A DNA stretch of 46,334 nt. It comes from Actinomycetospora sp. (GTDB lineage Bacteria > Actinomycetota > Actinomycetes > Mycobacteriales > Pseudonocardiaceae). Made by a program: the position numbers and the translations under genes. How positions within the stretch are numbered: the first letter of the stretch is position 1; each line of letters opens with the position of its first letter. The stretch spans positions 1 to 46,334 of the forward strand of contig JAQSWW010000003.1 of the NCBI GenBank assembly GCA_029266415.1, given 5' to 3'. Under the pieces are notes generated by a model that made no database searches, was not told the origin of the DNA, and saw nothing but the letters and a program-made list of their open reading frames with translations. Shown piece by piece: positions 26,564 through 36,353 of this stretch.

Positions 26564-28095
26564 ATGTGGCGTGGCTTACGCGTGGCGATGATCCGCGGCG
26601 GACTCACCGTCGACGGGGTCGCCGCCCTGCTCGGGCCGGGTGCCCGTGCGGCGCTGGACCGCGGCGAGACGACGCCGGCGCGACGGGCGGTCCGGGGCGC
26701 CGGCGCCGCGGGCACGCTGGTGCGGCTGTTCCTGCTCGGCGACGCGCTCCCGAGGGCCGAGGTGGCCGCCGCGCTCGACCCCGCCGACGTCGACGAGGCC
26801 GCGGCCGCCGGCCTGTTGCGGACCGACGACGGGCAGGTCGCCGCCGCCCTGGACCTGCGGCCCCACGCCGACGCCGGCCTCCCGGACGCGGCGCCGTGGT
26901 GGGTGCTCTCGGACCCGGAGGTGGCGCCGGGGGGAGACGTCGCGGAGCAGAGCTCGACCATGAGGAGAGGCCGCACCGCCGGCCGGGAGCACGTCCTGGG
27001 CACCGGTGCGGCGTCGATGTCGCTGGCCCGCGCGATGGTGCGCCGTCCCGTGGACACCCTGCTCGACGTGGGCACCGGGTGCGGCGTCCAGGTACTGCAC
27101 GCCTCGGGTCACGCCCGCTCGCTGACGGCCACCGACGTCTCGGAGCGCGCGCTGGCGATGGCGCGGGTGACGTTCGCGCTCTCCGGGGCGGAGGTCGAGT
27201 GCCTCGCCGGGTCGTGGCTCGAGCCCGTCGCCGGGCGCCGGTTCGACCAGATCGTCAGCAACCCGCCGTTCGTGCCGGGCCCGCCGCAGGTCGAGCACGT
27301 CTACCGCGACGCCGGGCTCGGCGGCGACGGCGCGAGCGCGCTGCTGGTCGGCCGGCTGCCCGGACACCTCGCCGAGGGCGGCGTCGCCCAGCTGCTCGCG
27401 TCGTGGTTGATCACCTCGGAGGACTGGACCGAGCGCCCCCGGACGTGGCTCGCGGAGGCCGCCGCGTCGGCCGCGCCGGGCGGGCTGGACGCCTGGGTGG
27501 TGCAGCGCGACGTCGCCGACCCGGCCCTGCACGTCGGCACGTGGCTGCGCGACGCGGGCGTCGACCCCGCCTCGCCGCAGGGCACCGAGCTCTCGGAGCG
27601 GTGGCTGGACTGGCTCGCGGGGGCCGGGGTGCACGCGGTCGGCTTCGGATTCGTCACCCTGCGGCGCACGGCCCCGGACGTCGCGGGGACGGTGGTGTGC
27701 GAGGACCTGCGCCAGTCCCACGACGACCCGCTCGGCCCCGAGATCGACGCGTGGCTCGACCGCACCGCCTGGCTGGCGGAACGCCCCGACGAGGCCCTGC
27801 TCGACGAGCGGCTGCTCGTGCCCGAGACGGTCGCCCTCGAGCGCGGGCTCGTCTCCACCGACGAGGGGTGGTCGCCGGTCGCGGCGACGCTGGTGCGCCT
27901 CGACGGCCCGCAGTGGCGCCACGACGTCGACGAGCTGGGCGTCGCGCTGCTCGGCGGCTGCCGGGGTCACCTGCCGCTGCGCGACCTGCTCGACCTGCTC
28001 GCCCTGGCCCACGACCGCGACGCCGACGAGCTCGCCCGCGCCGCGCTGCCCGTCGTCCGGGACCTCGTGCGCCACGGGATGTTGACGGCCCGGGG

Positions 28096-28099
<4 letters not shown>
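26564..28099 (+). CDS. SAM-dependent methyltransferase with N-terminal winged-helix-like region (DUF7059/N5-glutamine MTase-like)
   Basis: A 511-residue actinobacterial protein. Residues 1-110 resemble a helical, winged-helix-like module (GLTVDGVAALLGPGARAALDRGET). Then follows a Rossmann methyltransferase: TLLDVGTGCGVQVLHAS (SAM-binding) and FDQIVSNPPFVPGP (N-P-P-F), the catalytic motif of N6-adenine or N5-glutamine methyltransferases such as RlmG/PrmC relatives. The C-terminal 200 residues are family-specific. The likely target is rRNA or a protein glutamine. The ATG at 26564 is chosen because residues directly after it match the family start; the alternative is the ATG at 26588. It overlaps dtd by four bases. 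Confidence 0.85.
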
Positions 28100-28521
<422 letters not shown>

Positions 28522-28598
28522 CGCAGCGTTGCCCGACCGTGGTGCGCGCCATGCGTCGCACGCGCCACACCGGGCATCCCCCTGTTGTATCCCAGGCC

Positions 28599-28625
28599 GG
28601 GAACGAACGCCGCCCTCGACGCGTT
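28599..28625 (+). promoter_or_regulatory. ECF-sigma-type promoter (SigH/SigE/SigR-like) of sigB
   Basis: GGGAAC (28599-28604), 18 bases, then GTT (28623-28625), preceded by C. This is the GGAAC-N18-GTT pattern recognised by the mycobacterial SigH/SigE and streptomycete SigR family. It lies 53 bases before the sigB ATG. In mycobacteria sigB is controlled by such sigma factors, which supports the call. Confidence 0.7.
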
Positions 28626-28677
28626 CGACCAGATGACGCGGCGCCACAGCACCTTCGCGCCGCGCAGGGAGGAAGCA

Positions 28678-29661
28678 ATGACGGCGACACTCGCACCGCA
28701 GACCGGCCCCGAGGCGGCCGTTCCCTCGGAGAGCGACCTCGACGCCCAGGGCCCTGCGGCGGACCTCGTCCGCGTCTACCTCAACGGTATCGGAAAGACC
28801 GCGCTGCTGACGGCCGCCGACGAGGTGGAGCTCGCCAAGCGCATCGAGGCGGGCGTGTATGCGGCGCACCTGCTCGAGTCCGACGACGTGGACGCCCAGC
28901 GCGCCACCGACCTGCGGGCCGTCGTCCGTGACGGTCGTCGGGCGCGTGCGCACCTGCTCGAGGCCAACCTGCGCCTGGTCGTCTCGCTGGCCAAGCGCTA
29001 CACCGGCCGCGGGATGCCGCTGCTGGACCTGATCCAGGAGGGCAACCTCGGCCTGATCCGTGCGGTCGAGAAGTTCGACTACGCCAAGGGCTTCAAGTTC
29101 TCGACCTACGCCACGTGGTGGATCCGCCAGGCCATCACCCGCGGCATGGCCGACCAGGCCCGCACCATCCGCCTGCCCGTCCACCTGGTCGAACAGGTCA
29201 ACAAGTTGGCCCGCATCAAGCGCGACCTGCACCAGACCCTCGGCCGCGAGGCCACCCACGAGGAGCTGGCCGAGGAGTCGGGCATCGCGGTCGAGAAGGT
29301 GGCCGACCTGCTCGACCACAGCCGCGACCCGGTGAGCCTGGACATGCCGGTCGGCTCCGAGGAGGAGGCCCCGCTCGGGGACTTCATCGAGGACGCCGAG
29401 GCCACCGACGCCGAGTCGACGGTCATCTCGGGCCTGCTCCACGACGACATGCGCCGCGTCATCGCGACGCTGGACGAGCGCGAGCAGAACGTCATCCGGC
29501 TGCGGTACGGCCTCGACGACGGCCAGCCGCGCACGCTCGACCAGATCGGCCGGCAGTTCGGGCTCTCGCGCGAGCGGGTGCGCCAGATCGAGCGCGAGGT
29601 CATGGTCAAGCTCCGCGACGGCGACCGCGCCCGCCGGCTCAAGGACTACGCGGCCAGCTGA
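28678..29661 (+). CDS. sigB: Group 2 principal-like sigma factor SigB
   Basis: A 327-residue sigma-70 protein lacking the long N-terminal region of SigA. Region 1.2 is [29 protein letters not shown]. Region 2 runs from [64 protein letters not shown]; region 3 follows through [14 protein letters not shown]. Region 4 ends [29 protein letters not shown]. It resembles SigA closely in -10 and -35 contact regions, as mycobacterial SigB does, and probably serves stress and stationary-phase genes. AGGGAGGA precedes the ATG with ideal spacing. An ECF-type promoter is upstream. Confidence 0.95.
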   Translation: MTATLAPQTGPEAAVPSESDLDAQGPAADLVRVYLNGIGKTALLTAADEVELAKRIEAGVYAAHLLESDDVDAQRATDLRAVVRDGRRARAHLLEANLRLVVSLAKRYTGRGMPLLDLIQEGNLGLIRAVEKFDYAKGFKFSTYATWWIRQAITRGMADQARTIRLPVHLVEQVNKLARIKRDLHQTLGREATHEELAEESGIAVEKVADLLDHSRDPVSLDMPVGSEEEAPLGDFIEDAEATDAESTVISGLLHDDMRRVIATLDEREQNVIRLRYGLDDGQPRTLDQIGRQFGLSRERVRQIEREVMVKLRDGDRARRLKDYAAS

Positions 29662-29745
29662 GCCGGCCGGTCTTGACGGGCCGACCGGGCGTTCGGGGAC
29701 GCACCGTGACCGGATCGGTCCGGTACGTTCCGCCCGAACTCCGCA

Positions 29746-29775
29746 TTGACGGTGACTCGCCGGTAACGGCAGTCT
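29746..29775 (+). promoter_or_regulatory. Candidate promoter downstream of sigB
   Basis: TTGACG (29746-29751), 18 bases, then CAGTCT (29770-29775). This is a good vegetative-type promoter facing into a 150-base gap with no plus-strand gene. A short RNA, or antisense transcription into the lipoprotein gene, could result. It may also be fortuitous. Confidence 0.3.
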
Positions 29776-29796
29776 GACGAGCACGGGCCGGGTGTG

Positions 29797-29814
29797 ACCC
29801 CACTCACGTGGGGT
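29797..29814. terminator. Small hairpin after sigB
   Basis: ACCCCAC, loop TCAC, GTGGGGT: a perfect seven-base stem 136 bases after sigB. It may terminate sigB or the putative short transcript from 29782. Confidence 0.45.
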
Positions 29815-29924
29815 CCACCGGCTCGGCCAAGACCACGAGGCGGGCCCGCGATCCGGGTAGCCGCCGGCGACGGGAGACCGGGACGGTCGGGGGCCGGCCC
29901 GGTCTTCCGGCTTTTCCAGTCCCC

Positions 29925-30461
29925 TCAGGCCACGACGCCCGTGAGCACCACCGGGCGCTCCCCCAGCGGGGCGTCGAGCGTCGCCTCCAGCGGCGGGTAG
30001 ATCAGCTCCCGGGTGCACGGCCCCGGCCCGGTGCTGAACTGCACCACGCGCAGCACGACCCGCTCCGGCCCTTGCTCCACGACCTCGAGGCGCGCGTCGG
30101 TGCACCCCCCGCCGCGCCCGTAGGCCCCGATCGTGCGGTCGTCACGCGTCCAGACCAACGGCGCCAGACCCCCGGGCAGGGCCGCGGTGTCCACCCGCGC
30201 GGCCGGTACCGCCGTGGCGCCCGCCGGCGGGGCGGCCACGAGCGGGTCGGGCGTCGCGGGCACCGGCCGGGTGCCCGACGAACCCGGCGGCGCGTCGGTC
30301 GGCATCGTCGAGGACTCGGGCCGCGGCGGCTCCTCCCCCGTCCCGCCGCAGCCCGCGGCCAGCAGGACCCCGCCGGTCAGCACGGCCGCGAGGACGACCG
30401 GGCGCAGGGCGCCGCGGACGAGCGCGACCGCCGCGCGGGACGACGCCGAGGGAGTGCTCAT
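29925..30461 (-). CDS. Secreted lipoprotein, unknown function
   Basis: A 178-residue protein with a lipoprotein signal: a basic start, a hydrophobic stretch VVLAAVLTGGVLL and the lipobox LAAGC, with the lipidated Cys near residue 39. A Pro/Ser/Thr-rich linker follows, typical of surface lipoproteins. The mature domain has four cysteines spaced for disulfides (GGGCTDARLEVVEQ and GPGPCTRELIYPP). No family is recognised. I take the ATG at 30461 over the longer frame because the signal begins directly after it. TACCGT ten bases upstream may be the -10. Confidence 0.8.
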   Translation of the reverse strand: MSTPSASSRAAVALVRGALRPVVLAAVLTGGVLLAAGCGGTGEEPPRPESSTMPTDAPPGSSGTRPVPATPDPLVAAPPAGATAVPAARVDTAALPGGLAPLVWTRDDRTIGAYGRGGGCTDARLEVVEQGPERVVLRVVQFSTGPGPCTRELIYPPLEATLDAPLGERPVVLTGVVA

Positions 30462-30545
30462 GGTCCGCCCGACGGTAGGGCGACCGGGGACGTCGCGCCG
30501 CCCCGACGCGGTCACTCCTTCGAGGTGCGGGTGCGGTGGGCGGAT

Positions 30546-30585
30546 GTGAGCGCTTGTCCGTGCTCCAGCACGGGCAAGCGCTCAC
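30546..30585. terminator. Strong hairpin terminator after pat
   Basis: A 19-base-pair stem with one G-T pair and a two-base loop, GTGAGCGCTTG-TCCGTGCT against its complement. It lies just beyond the stop of the acetyltransferase gene at 30593. Confidence 0.85.
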
Positions 30586-30592
30586 GAGCGCG

Positions 30593-33286
30593 TCAGCGCA
30601 AACGGCGCGGGCCGCCGTCGCGGGGTCCCGGCGGCGGGCCGAGCACCACGGTCACGCCGGTGGGGTGTGCGCCGCGCTCGGCGGCGAGCACCGGGTCGAG
30701 CACGAGCGAGCGGAGCTCCGGTACGGCGTCGGCGAGCACGCCGATGCGCAGCACCAGGTCCTCGAGCGCGGGCAGGTCCGCGCGGCGGGCACCGCGGTAG
30801 CCGTCGAGCAGGGGCGCCGCGCGGGGCGCGCGGACGAGCGTCGCGGCGTCCATGGTCGACAACGGTGTGGCGCGGTAGGCGCGGTCGCCGAGCAGCTCGC
30901 TCACGACGCCGGCGAGACCGAACGAGACCAGCGAGCCGAACGACGGGTCGTCGCGGACCTCGACGACGCAGGGGATGCCCGGCGGCGCCTGGACCTGCAC
31001 GTAGACCTCGTCGGAGCCCGAGAGCTCGACGAGCTGGTCGTAGGCGGTCGCGATGGCCTGGGCCTCGGTGAGCCCGACGTGCACCCCGCGCAGGTCGGAG
31101 CGGTGGCGCCAGCGCCGGTCGGCGGTCTTGAGCACCACCGCGCCACCCAGTTCGCGGGCCACGGCGGTGGCGTCCTCGGCCGAGCGCACCCGGCGGAACG
31201 GCGCCACGACCACCCCGACGCAGCGCAGCAGCGCGTCGGCCTGCTCGTCGGTGAGCAGCGTGCGCGGGCTCGGCGCGATCTCGGCGACGAGCGCGCGGGC
31301 GGCCTCGACGTCGACGCCCTCGGGCACGACGAACGTGCCGACGGGCCGCGAGCGCCACTGCGTGTAGCGCACGGCCCGGGCCAGCGCGAGGACCGCGCGC
31401 TCCGGGCTCGGGTACGACGGGATGCTGCCGCGCTGGGGGCCGCCGCCCTCACCGTCGGAGACGTCGAGCACCTCGGGCACGCCCTCCGAGGCGAGGAACG
31501 TCGACACCACGGGCTTCTCCGCGCCGCGCACGGCCGCGGCGAGCGCCCGGGCGTGGTCGGTGGGGTCGGTGGTGATCGCGGGGACGAACACGACGACGAG
31601 CGCATCGCACTGGTCGTCGGCGAGCAGGTCGGCCACGGCGGCGTGCAACGCGTCCGCCCCCGCGGACACGCCGAGGTCGACGGGGTCGCGGGCCAGGAAG
31701 AGCCCCTGCGCGAGCACGACGTCGGCGGCGAGGATGCCCAGCGCGGTCGAGTTGCCGACGATGCCGACGCGCGGGCCCGGCGGCAGCGGCTGGTGGGCCA
31801 GCAGCTGGGCGGCGTCGAACAGCTCGTCGACCGAGTCGACCCGGATGACCCCGGACTGGTCGAACACCGCGGCCACGGCGGCGTCGTCGATCGGCTGGGC
31901 GCCGGCGGCCAGGCCCGGCGCGGCGGCCACGTGGCGGCCGCTCTTCACCGCCACCACCGGCTTGCGGCGGGCCAGGCGCCGGGCGAGCCGCGCGAACTTG
32001 CGCGGGTTGCCGAACGACTCGAGGTAGAGCAGCACGACGTCGGTGTCGGGGTCGGTGTCCCAGTACTGGAGCAGGTCGTTGCCCGACAGGTCGGCGCGGT
32101 TGCCCGCCGAGACGAACGTCGAGAGCCCGAGGCGGCGCTCCGCGGCGGCCGCGAGGATCTGGATGCCCAGGGCCCCGGACTGGCTGAAGAACCCGACCCG
32201 GCCGGGCGGGGGCAGGGTCGGGGCCAGCGACGCGTTGAGCGACACCGCCGCGGCCCGGTTGACGACGCCGAGCGCGCTGGGCCCCACGACGCGCATCCCG
32301 TTGGCCCGGGCCGTGGCCACGAGCTCGCGCTGGGCGGCCAGTCCGGTCGGTCCGGTCTCGCCGAAGCCGGAGGTGATGACGACGAGTCCACGCACCCCCT
32401 TCTCCAGGCAGGCGTCGAAGACCCCGGGGACCTCGTCCGGTGGCACGGCCAGCACGGCGAGGTCGACGTCGTCGGGGATGTCGGTGACGGTCGGGTAGGC
32501 CCGCACGCCGCACACCGAGCGCGCCTCCGGGTGCACCGGGTAGACGGGCCCGGTGAAGCCGCCGGCCAGCAGGTTCGCGAGCACCAGGTGGCCGATCTTG
32601 TTCTCGTCCGGCGAGGCGCCGACGACGGCCACCGACCGGGGAGCCAGGACGTTGGCCACGCTGCGGGCCTCGGCGCGCTGCTCGCGGGCGAGCTGCACCT
32701 CGCGCGACCTCGACGTCGAGGCGACGTCGAACTCCAGGTGCAGGGTCGAGCCCTCGAGCGCCCGGGACACCTCGAAGCCGGCGTCGCGGAACACGCGCAC
32801 CATCTGGTGGTTCTCGGTGAGCACCTCGGCGACGAAGCGCGTCAGCCCGCACTCACGCGCGGCGGCCGCGAGGTGCTCGAGCAGGATCGAGCCCAGGCCG
32901 CGGCCCTGGTGGTCGTCGCGCACGACGAACGCCACCTCGGCGGCGCTGGTCTGGGCGAGCCGCACGTAGCGGCCGATCGCGATGATCTCGCGGCCGAGCC
33001 AGAGCGCGAGGGCGACGCGGTCGTGGTGGTCGACCTCGACGAAGTTCTTCAGGTCGCGCTCGGGGATGCGCGGGTAGGGGCTGAAGTAGCGGTAGTAGCG
33101 CGTCCGGTCCGACAGCCGGGCGTGGAAGGCGACCACGTCGTCGGCGTCGTCGGCCGAGATCGGGCGCAGGTGTGCGGTGGCGCCGTCGGAGGCGACGACG
33201 TCGGCCTCCCAGTGGGCCGGGTAGGGCGCGTCGGGTACCGCCCGGACCTCAGCGGTCGTGGCGTCGGGGTCCGCCGTCTCGGTCAT
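30593..33286 (-). CDS. Pat/PatZ-like protein lysine acetyltransferase (GNAT plus NDP-forming acyl-CoA-synthetase domain)
   Basis: An 897-residue protein with a GNAT domain first (residues about 35-190; acetyl-CoA site DDHQGRGLGSILLEHL). A CoA-binding Rossmann domain follows (about 215-345; SVAVVGASPDENKIGHLVLANLLAGGF), then a succinyl-CoA-ligase-like domain (VGFFSQSGALGIQIL) and a C-terminal ATP-grasp domain. GNAT at the N-terminus is the actinobacterial order. The ligase domains are usually inactive and act as sensors. Such enzymes acetylate the catalytic lysine of acetyl-CoA synthetase. GAGGGCGAGGA precedes the ATG. The gene follows acuC by 19 bases in an operon, pairing the writer with its eraser. 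Confidence 0.88.
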   Translation of the reverse strand: MTETADPDATTAEVRAVPDAPYPAHWEADVVASDGATAHLRPISADDADDVVAFHARLSDRTRYYRYFSPYPRIPERDLKNFVEVDHHDRVALALWLGREIIAIGRYVRLAQTSAAEVAFVVRDDHQGRGLGSILLEHLAAAARECGLTRFVAEVLTENHQMVRVFRDAGFEVSRALEGSTLHLEFDVASTSRSREVQLAREQRAEARSVANVLAPRSVAVVGASPDENKIGHLVLANLLAGGFTGPVYPVHPEARSVCGVRAYPTVTDIPDDVDLAVLAVPPDEVPGVFDACLEKGVRGLVVITSGFGETGPTGLAAQRELVATARANGMRVVGPSALGVVNRAAAVSLNASLAPTLPPPGRVGFFSQSGALGIQILAAAAERRLGLSTFVSAGNRADLSGNDLLQYWDTDPDTDVVLLYLESFGNPRKFARLARRLARRKPVVAVKSGRHVAAAPGLAAGAQPIDDAAVAAVFDQSGVIRVDSVDELFDAAQLLAHQPLPPGPRVGIVGNSTALGILAADVVLAQGLFLARDPVDLGVSAGADALHAAVADLLADDQCDALVVVFVPAITTDPTDHARALAAAVRGAEKPVVSTFLASEGVPEVLDVSDGEGGGPQRGSIPSYPSPERAVLALARAVRYTQWRSRPVGTFVVPEGVDVEAARALVAEIAPSPRTLLTDEQADALLRCVGVVVAPFRRVRSAEDATAVARELGGAVVLKTADRRWRHRSDLRGVHVGLTEAQAIATAYDQLVELSGSDEVYVQVQAPPGIPCVVEVRDDPSFGSLVSFGLAGVVSELLGDRAYRATPLSTMDAATLVRAPRAAPLLDGYRGARRADLPALEDLVLRIGVLADAVPELRSLVLDPVLAAERGAHPTGVTVVLGPPPGPRDGGPRRLR

Positions 33287-33305
33287 TCCTCGCCCTCGGT
33301 GGGGG

Positions 33306-34502
33306 TCAGTCGCGGGAGTCCGCGGGGTCGAGGCCGTGCAGCGGGAAGACCGCGCGGCGCGTCTCGAGCAGGAACGGGTCGACCTCGACCTCGGTGAAGC
33401 CGCCCCACCGCTCGAAGTCGGTCGGGGCCTCCTCGGTCATCGACGTGGGCAGCGGTCGGCGGGTCTTCGTCGACGCGTAGGACGTCCAGTCCGCCGGGAT
33501 CGGCCGGGACGGGTCGACGTCGCGGTCGAGCACGGTGGCGAGCAGGTGCGTCCAGGACCGGGGTACCGCGCGGTAGAGCCCGTAACCGCCCCCGCCGAGG
33601 GCGAGCCACTTCCCGTCGCTGTACTCGGCCGCCAGCCGCCGCAGGTGCCGGTAGATCGCGCGGTGCCCGTCCACCGAGAGCGCCAGCTCGGCCAGCGGGT
33701 CCTCGTGGTGGGTGTCCACGCCGCACTGGGTCACCAGGATCTGCGGCCGGAAGGCGCCCAGCAGCGACGGGACCACGGCGTGGAACGCGCGCAGCCACGC
33801 GGCGTCGCGGGTGCCGGGCGGCAGCGCCAGGTTCACCGCGGTGCCCGACGCGGTGCCACGGCCGAGCTCGGAGGCGAAGCCGGTGCCCGGCCAGAGCGTG
33901 CGCGGGTGCTGGTGCATCGAGATGGTCAGCACGCGGTCGTCGTCGTAGAACGCGGCCTGGACGCCGTCGCCGTGGTGGACGTCGGTGTCGAGGTAGGCGA
34001 TGCGGTCGTAGCCGTGGTCGAGCAGCCAGGAGATCGCGACCGCGCAGTCGTTGTAGACGCAGAAGCCCCAGGCGTGGTCGGCCATGGCGTGGTGCAGGCC
34101 GCCGGCGATGTTGACCGCCCGGTCGGCGCGGCCCTCGGCGATCTCGCGGGCCGCCGCGAGCGAGCCGCCGCAGACCAGCGCGCTGGCCTCGTGCATGCCC
34201 TCGAAGATCGGGTTGTCGGAGGTGCCCAGCTGGTGGACGGGGTCGTCGCCGTCGACGGGCGCGCGCCGCACCGCATCGAGGTAGGACGGCACGTGGATGC
34301 GCCGGACCTCCTCGTCGGGCGCGGGGTCCGGCACCAGCGGCTCGACGTCCTCGAGCACCCCGAGCGAGCGCGCCAGGCGCATCGTCAGGTCGAGACGCAC
34401 CGGGTGCAGGGGGTGGGACTCCGAGAGCTTGTAGCCGAGCAGGCTCTCGTCCCACACCACGGCCACCCGGGCCGGGTCGATCGTCGCCGAGGAGCTGGTC
34501 AC
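33306..34502 (-). CDS. acuC: AcuC-type class I deacetylase
   Basis: A 398-residue zinc-dependent lysine deacetylase of the histone-deacetylase family. The charge-relay histidines are in AGGLHHAMADHAWGFCVYND (H137-H138). The zinc ligands are D174 and H176 in LDTDVHHGDG and D263 in CGVDTHHEDPL. The catalytic Tyr is Y307 in GGGGYGLY. AcuC reactivates acetyl-CoA synthetase by removing acetyl from its active-site lysine. The start is GTG at 34502, overlapping the sulfurtransferase stop by four bases. The Pat-type acetyltransferase follows directly, so the antagonistic pair are made together. Confidence 0.92.
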   Translation of the reverse strand: MTSSSATIDPARVAVVWDESLLGYKLSESHPLHPVRLDLTMRLARSLGVLEDVEPLVPDPAPDEEVRRIHVPSYLDAVRRAPVDGDDPVHQLGTSDNPIFEGMHEASALVCGGSLAAAREIAEGRADRAVNIAGGLHHAMADHAWGFCVYNDCAVAISWLLDHGYDRIAYLDTDVHHGDGVQAAFYDDDRVLTISMHQHPRTLWPGTGFASELGRGTASGTAVNLALPPGTRDAAWLRAFHAVVPSLLGAFRPQILVTQCGVDTHHEDPLAELALSVDGHRAIYRHLRRLAAEYSDGKWLALGGGGYGLYRAVPRSWTHLLATVLDRDVDPSRPIPADWTSYASTKTRRPLPTSMTEEAPTDFERWGGFTEVEVDPFLLETRRAVFPLHGLDPADSRD

Positions 34503-35482
34503 GGGGCGACGGTACCGGGATCCTCCTCGGCCGCCCGGGCGCGCTCGGCCCCGGACCCGGTCTCGACGGGGCGCCCCGTACCGCACCAGTGCGACCAGCT
34601 GCCGACGTAGAGCGCGGCGGGGTCGTCGGGCGCGCGCAGGCCCGCGTGCTCGAGCCCGAGGACCAGCATCGCCGCGCTCACGCCCGAGCCGCAGTACGCC
34701 CCGACGGCGCCGGTGCCCTCGACCAGGGGGCGCAGCAGCGCCGCGACGTCGCCGGGGGCGCGCCAGCGGCCGTCGTCGTCGATCAGCGACGCGGCCGGCA
34801 GGCTCGCCGCCCCCGGCACGTGTCCGGCCACCGGGTCGATCGGCTCGGTCTCGCCGCGGAAGCGGGCGGCCGCCCGGCCGTCGAGCAGCACGCCCTCGGA
34901 CGCGTCCGCGATGCCCGCGGCCGCCTCCGCGGTGAGCACGGGCATCTGCCCCGCGTCGACCCGCAGGCGCCCGGGGCGGCGCACGCCCTCGCCGCCCGCG
35001 ACGACGTCGCCGCCCGCCGCCGTCCAGGCCGGCCACCCGCCGTCGAGCACCGCGACCCGGTCGGCGCGCACCCCGGCCCAGCGCAGCACCCACCAGGCCC
35101 GCGCCGCGGCCATGCCGTCGCCGCCGTCGTAGACGACGATCTCGGAGTCCGGCCCGGCGCCCGCGCGCTGCAGCGTCTCCTCGACGACGTCGGGGTCGGG
35201 CAGCGGGTGGCGCCCGGCCGGTCCGGGCGGTCCGGCGAGCTCGGTGTCGAGGTCGACGTACACCGCGCCCGGGACGTGGCCCGCGTCGTGCTCGACGAGT
35301 CCGGGCGGATCCTCGCGCGCCGCCGCCTTGCGCTCCTTGGCCGTCTTCGGGGGCGGCCGCAGCGTCCACCGGACGTCCAGGACGACCGGGCGGCCGTCGT
35401 CCCGGGTCATCGCCTCGCGGAGCCAGTCGACCCCCACGACCGGAGTGGGCAGGGGACCCGGGGACGTCGGCGTGGTGGCCAT
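34499..35482 (-). CDS. Thiosulfate/3-mercaptopyruvate-type sulfurtransferase (double rhodanese)
   Basis: A 327-residue protein of two rhodanese domains. The inactive first domain contains VVLDVRWTLRPP and HDAGHVPGAVYVDLDTELAG. The active second domain contains LLDGRAAARFRGETEP-x-DPVAGHVPGA and the catalytic loop AYCGSGVSAAMLVLGLEHAG, with persulfide-forming Cys. The CGSGV loop is of the mercaptopyruvate sulfurtransferase type. The start is ATG at 35482, six bases after CACGAT. It is the first gene of the operon with acuC and pat. Why a sulfur-transfer enzyme is linked to acetylation control is not clear. Confidence 0.9.
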   Translation of the reverse strand: MATTPTSPGPLPTPVVGVDWLREAMTRDDGRPVVLDVRWTLRPPPKTAKERKAAAREDPPGLVEHDAGHVPGAVYVDLDTELAGPPGPAGRHPLPDPDVVEETLQRAGAGPDSEIVVYDGGDGMAAARAWWVLRWAGVRADRVAVLDGGWPAWTAAGGDVVAGGEGVRRPGRLRVDAGQMPVLTAEAAAGIADASEGVLLDGRAAARFRGETEPIDPVAGHVPGAASLPAASLIDDDGRWRAPGDVAALLRPLVEGTGAVGAYCGSGVSAAMLVLGLEHAGLRAPDDPAALYVGSWSHWCGTGRPVETGSGAERARAAEEDPGTVAP

Positions 35483-35566
35483 CCCGCGATCGTGCCCTGC
35501 CACCGGGCGTCACCGCCGCCCGGTGTCGACGGGCTCGGTAGCATGGAGGAGCGGAAAGGGGTGGAC

Positions 35567-36295
35567 ATGAACGACCTCATCGACACCACCGAGATGTACC
35601 TCCGGACGATCTACGAGCTCGAGGAGGAAGGGGTCGTCCCCCTGCGAGCCCGCATCGCCGAGCGTCTGGAGCAGAGCGGCCCCACCGTGAGCCAGACCGT
35701 CGCCCGCATGGAGCGCGACGGGCTCGTCCACGTGGCCGGCGATCGCCACCTCGAACTCACCCCCGGCGGGCGCGCCAAGGCGGTGGCCGTGATGCGCAAG
35801 CACCGCCTGGCCGAGCTGCTGCTGGTCAACGTCATCGGGCTCGAGTGGGAGCACGTCCACGTCGAGGCGTGCCGCTGGGAGCACGTGATGAGTGACGCCG
35901 TCGAGCGCAAGCTGTTCACCCTGCTCGGCGAGCCCTCGGTGTCGCCCTACGGCAACCCGATCCCGGGTCTCGACGCCCTGCGCAGCGGCACCGAGATCGA
36001 CGGCGAGATCACCGCGCCGATGCGCACGCCCACCCCCGACGACGCCGGGCTCGTGCGCCTCGACGAGTTCGCGCGCAGCGGCGGCGGCAAGGTCGAGGTG
36101 CGCCGCATCGCCGAGCACATCCAGCTCAACGAGCAGCTCATGGCGCACCTCAAGAGCGCCGGCGTGCTGCCCGGCAGCGACGTCGACGTCGTGGCCATCC
36201 CGCGCTTCGGCGACGCGGTGGGCGTCGGGCACCAGGGCAACCAGGCCGAGGTCGACCCGCTGGTGGCCCACGCGGTGCTGGTGCGCGCCCAGTAG
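35567..36295 (+). CDS. ideR: Iron-dependent repressor IdeR/DtxR
   Basis: A 242-residue iron-sensing repressor. It begins [23 protein letters not shown], the family start, so the ATG at 35567 is used although an in-frame ATG lies at 35543. The winged helix is about residues 25-65 ([29 protein letters not shown]). All metal ligands of DtxR/IdeR can be seen at expected numbers: M10, C102, E105, H106 for one site and H79, E83, H98 for the other. The C-terminal SH3-like domain runs from about residue 150. It blocks siderophore and uptake genes when iron is plentiful. GGAAAGGGG lies upstream. I found no iron box in the window. Confidence 0.96.
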   Translation: MNDLIDTTEMYLRTIYELEEEGVVPLRARIAERLEQSGPTVSQTVARMERDGLVHVAGDRHLELTPGGRAKAVAVMRKHRLAELLLVNVIGLEWEHVHVEACRWEHVMSDAVERKLFTLLGEPSVSPYGNPIPGLDALRSGTEIDGEITAPMRTPTPDDAGLVRLDEFARSGGGKVEVRRIAEHIQLNEQLMAHLKSAGVLPGSDVDVVAIPRFGDAVGVGHQGNQAEVDPLVAHAVLVRAQ

Positions 36296-36319
36296 GTCGT
36301 GGTGGGAGGACCACCCCCG

Positions 36320-36334
36320 GGGGCGTGACGCCCC
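36320..36334 (+). terminator. Short hairpin after ideR
   Basis: GGGGCG, loop TGA, CGCCCC: a six-base GC-only stem 24 bases after the ideR stop and before the galE promoter. A preceding GGTGG-N5-CCACC stem (36301-36315) may assist. Confidence 0.55.
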
Positions 36335-36353
36335 GCCCGGCACACTGGCCGTC

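Noticed and set aside
35483-35566. Search for an IdeR iron box upstream of ideR
   Set aside because: No TTAGGTTAGGCTAACCTAA-like sequence was found here, nor by eye at other gene starts in the window.
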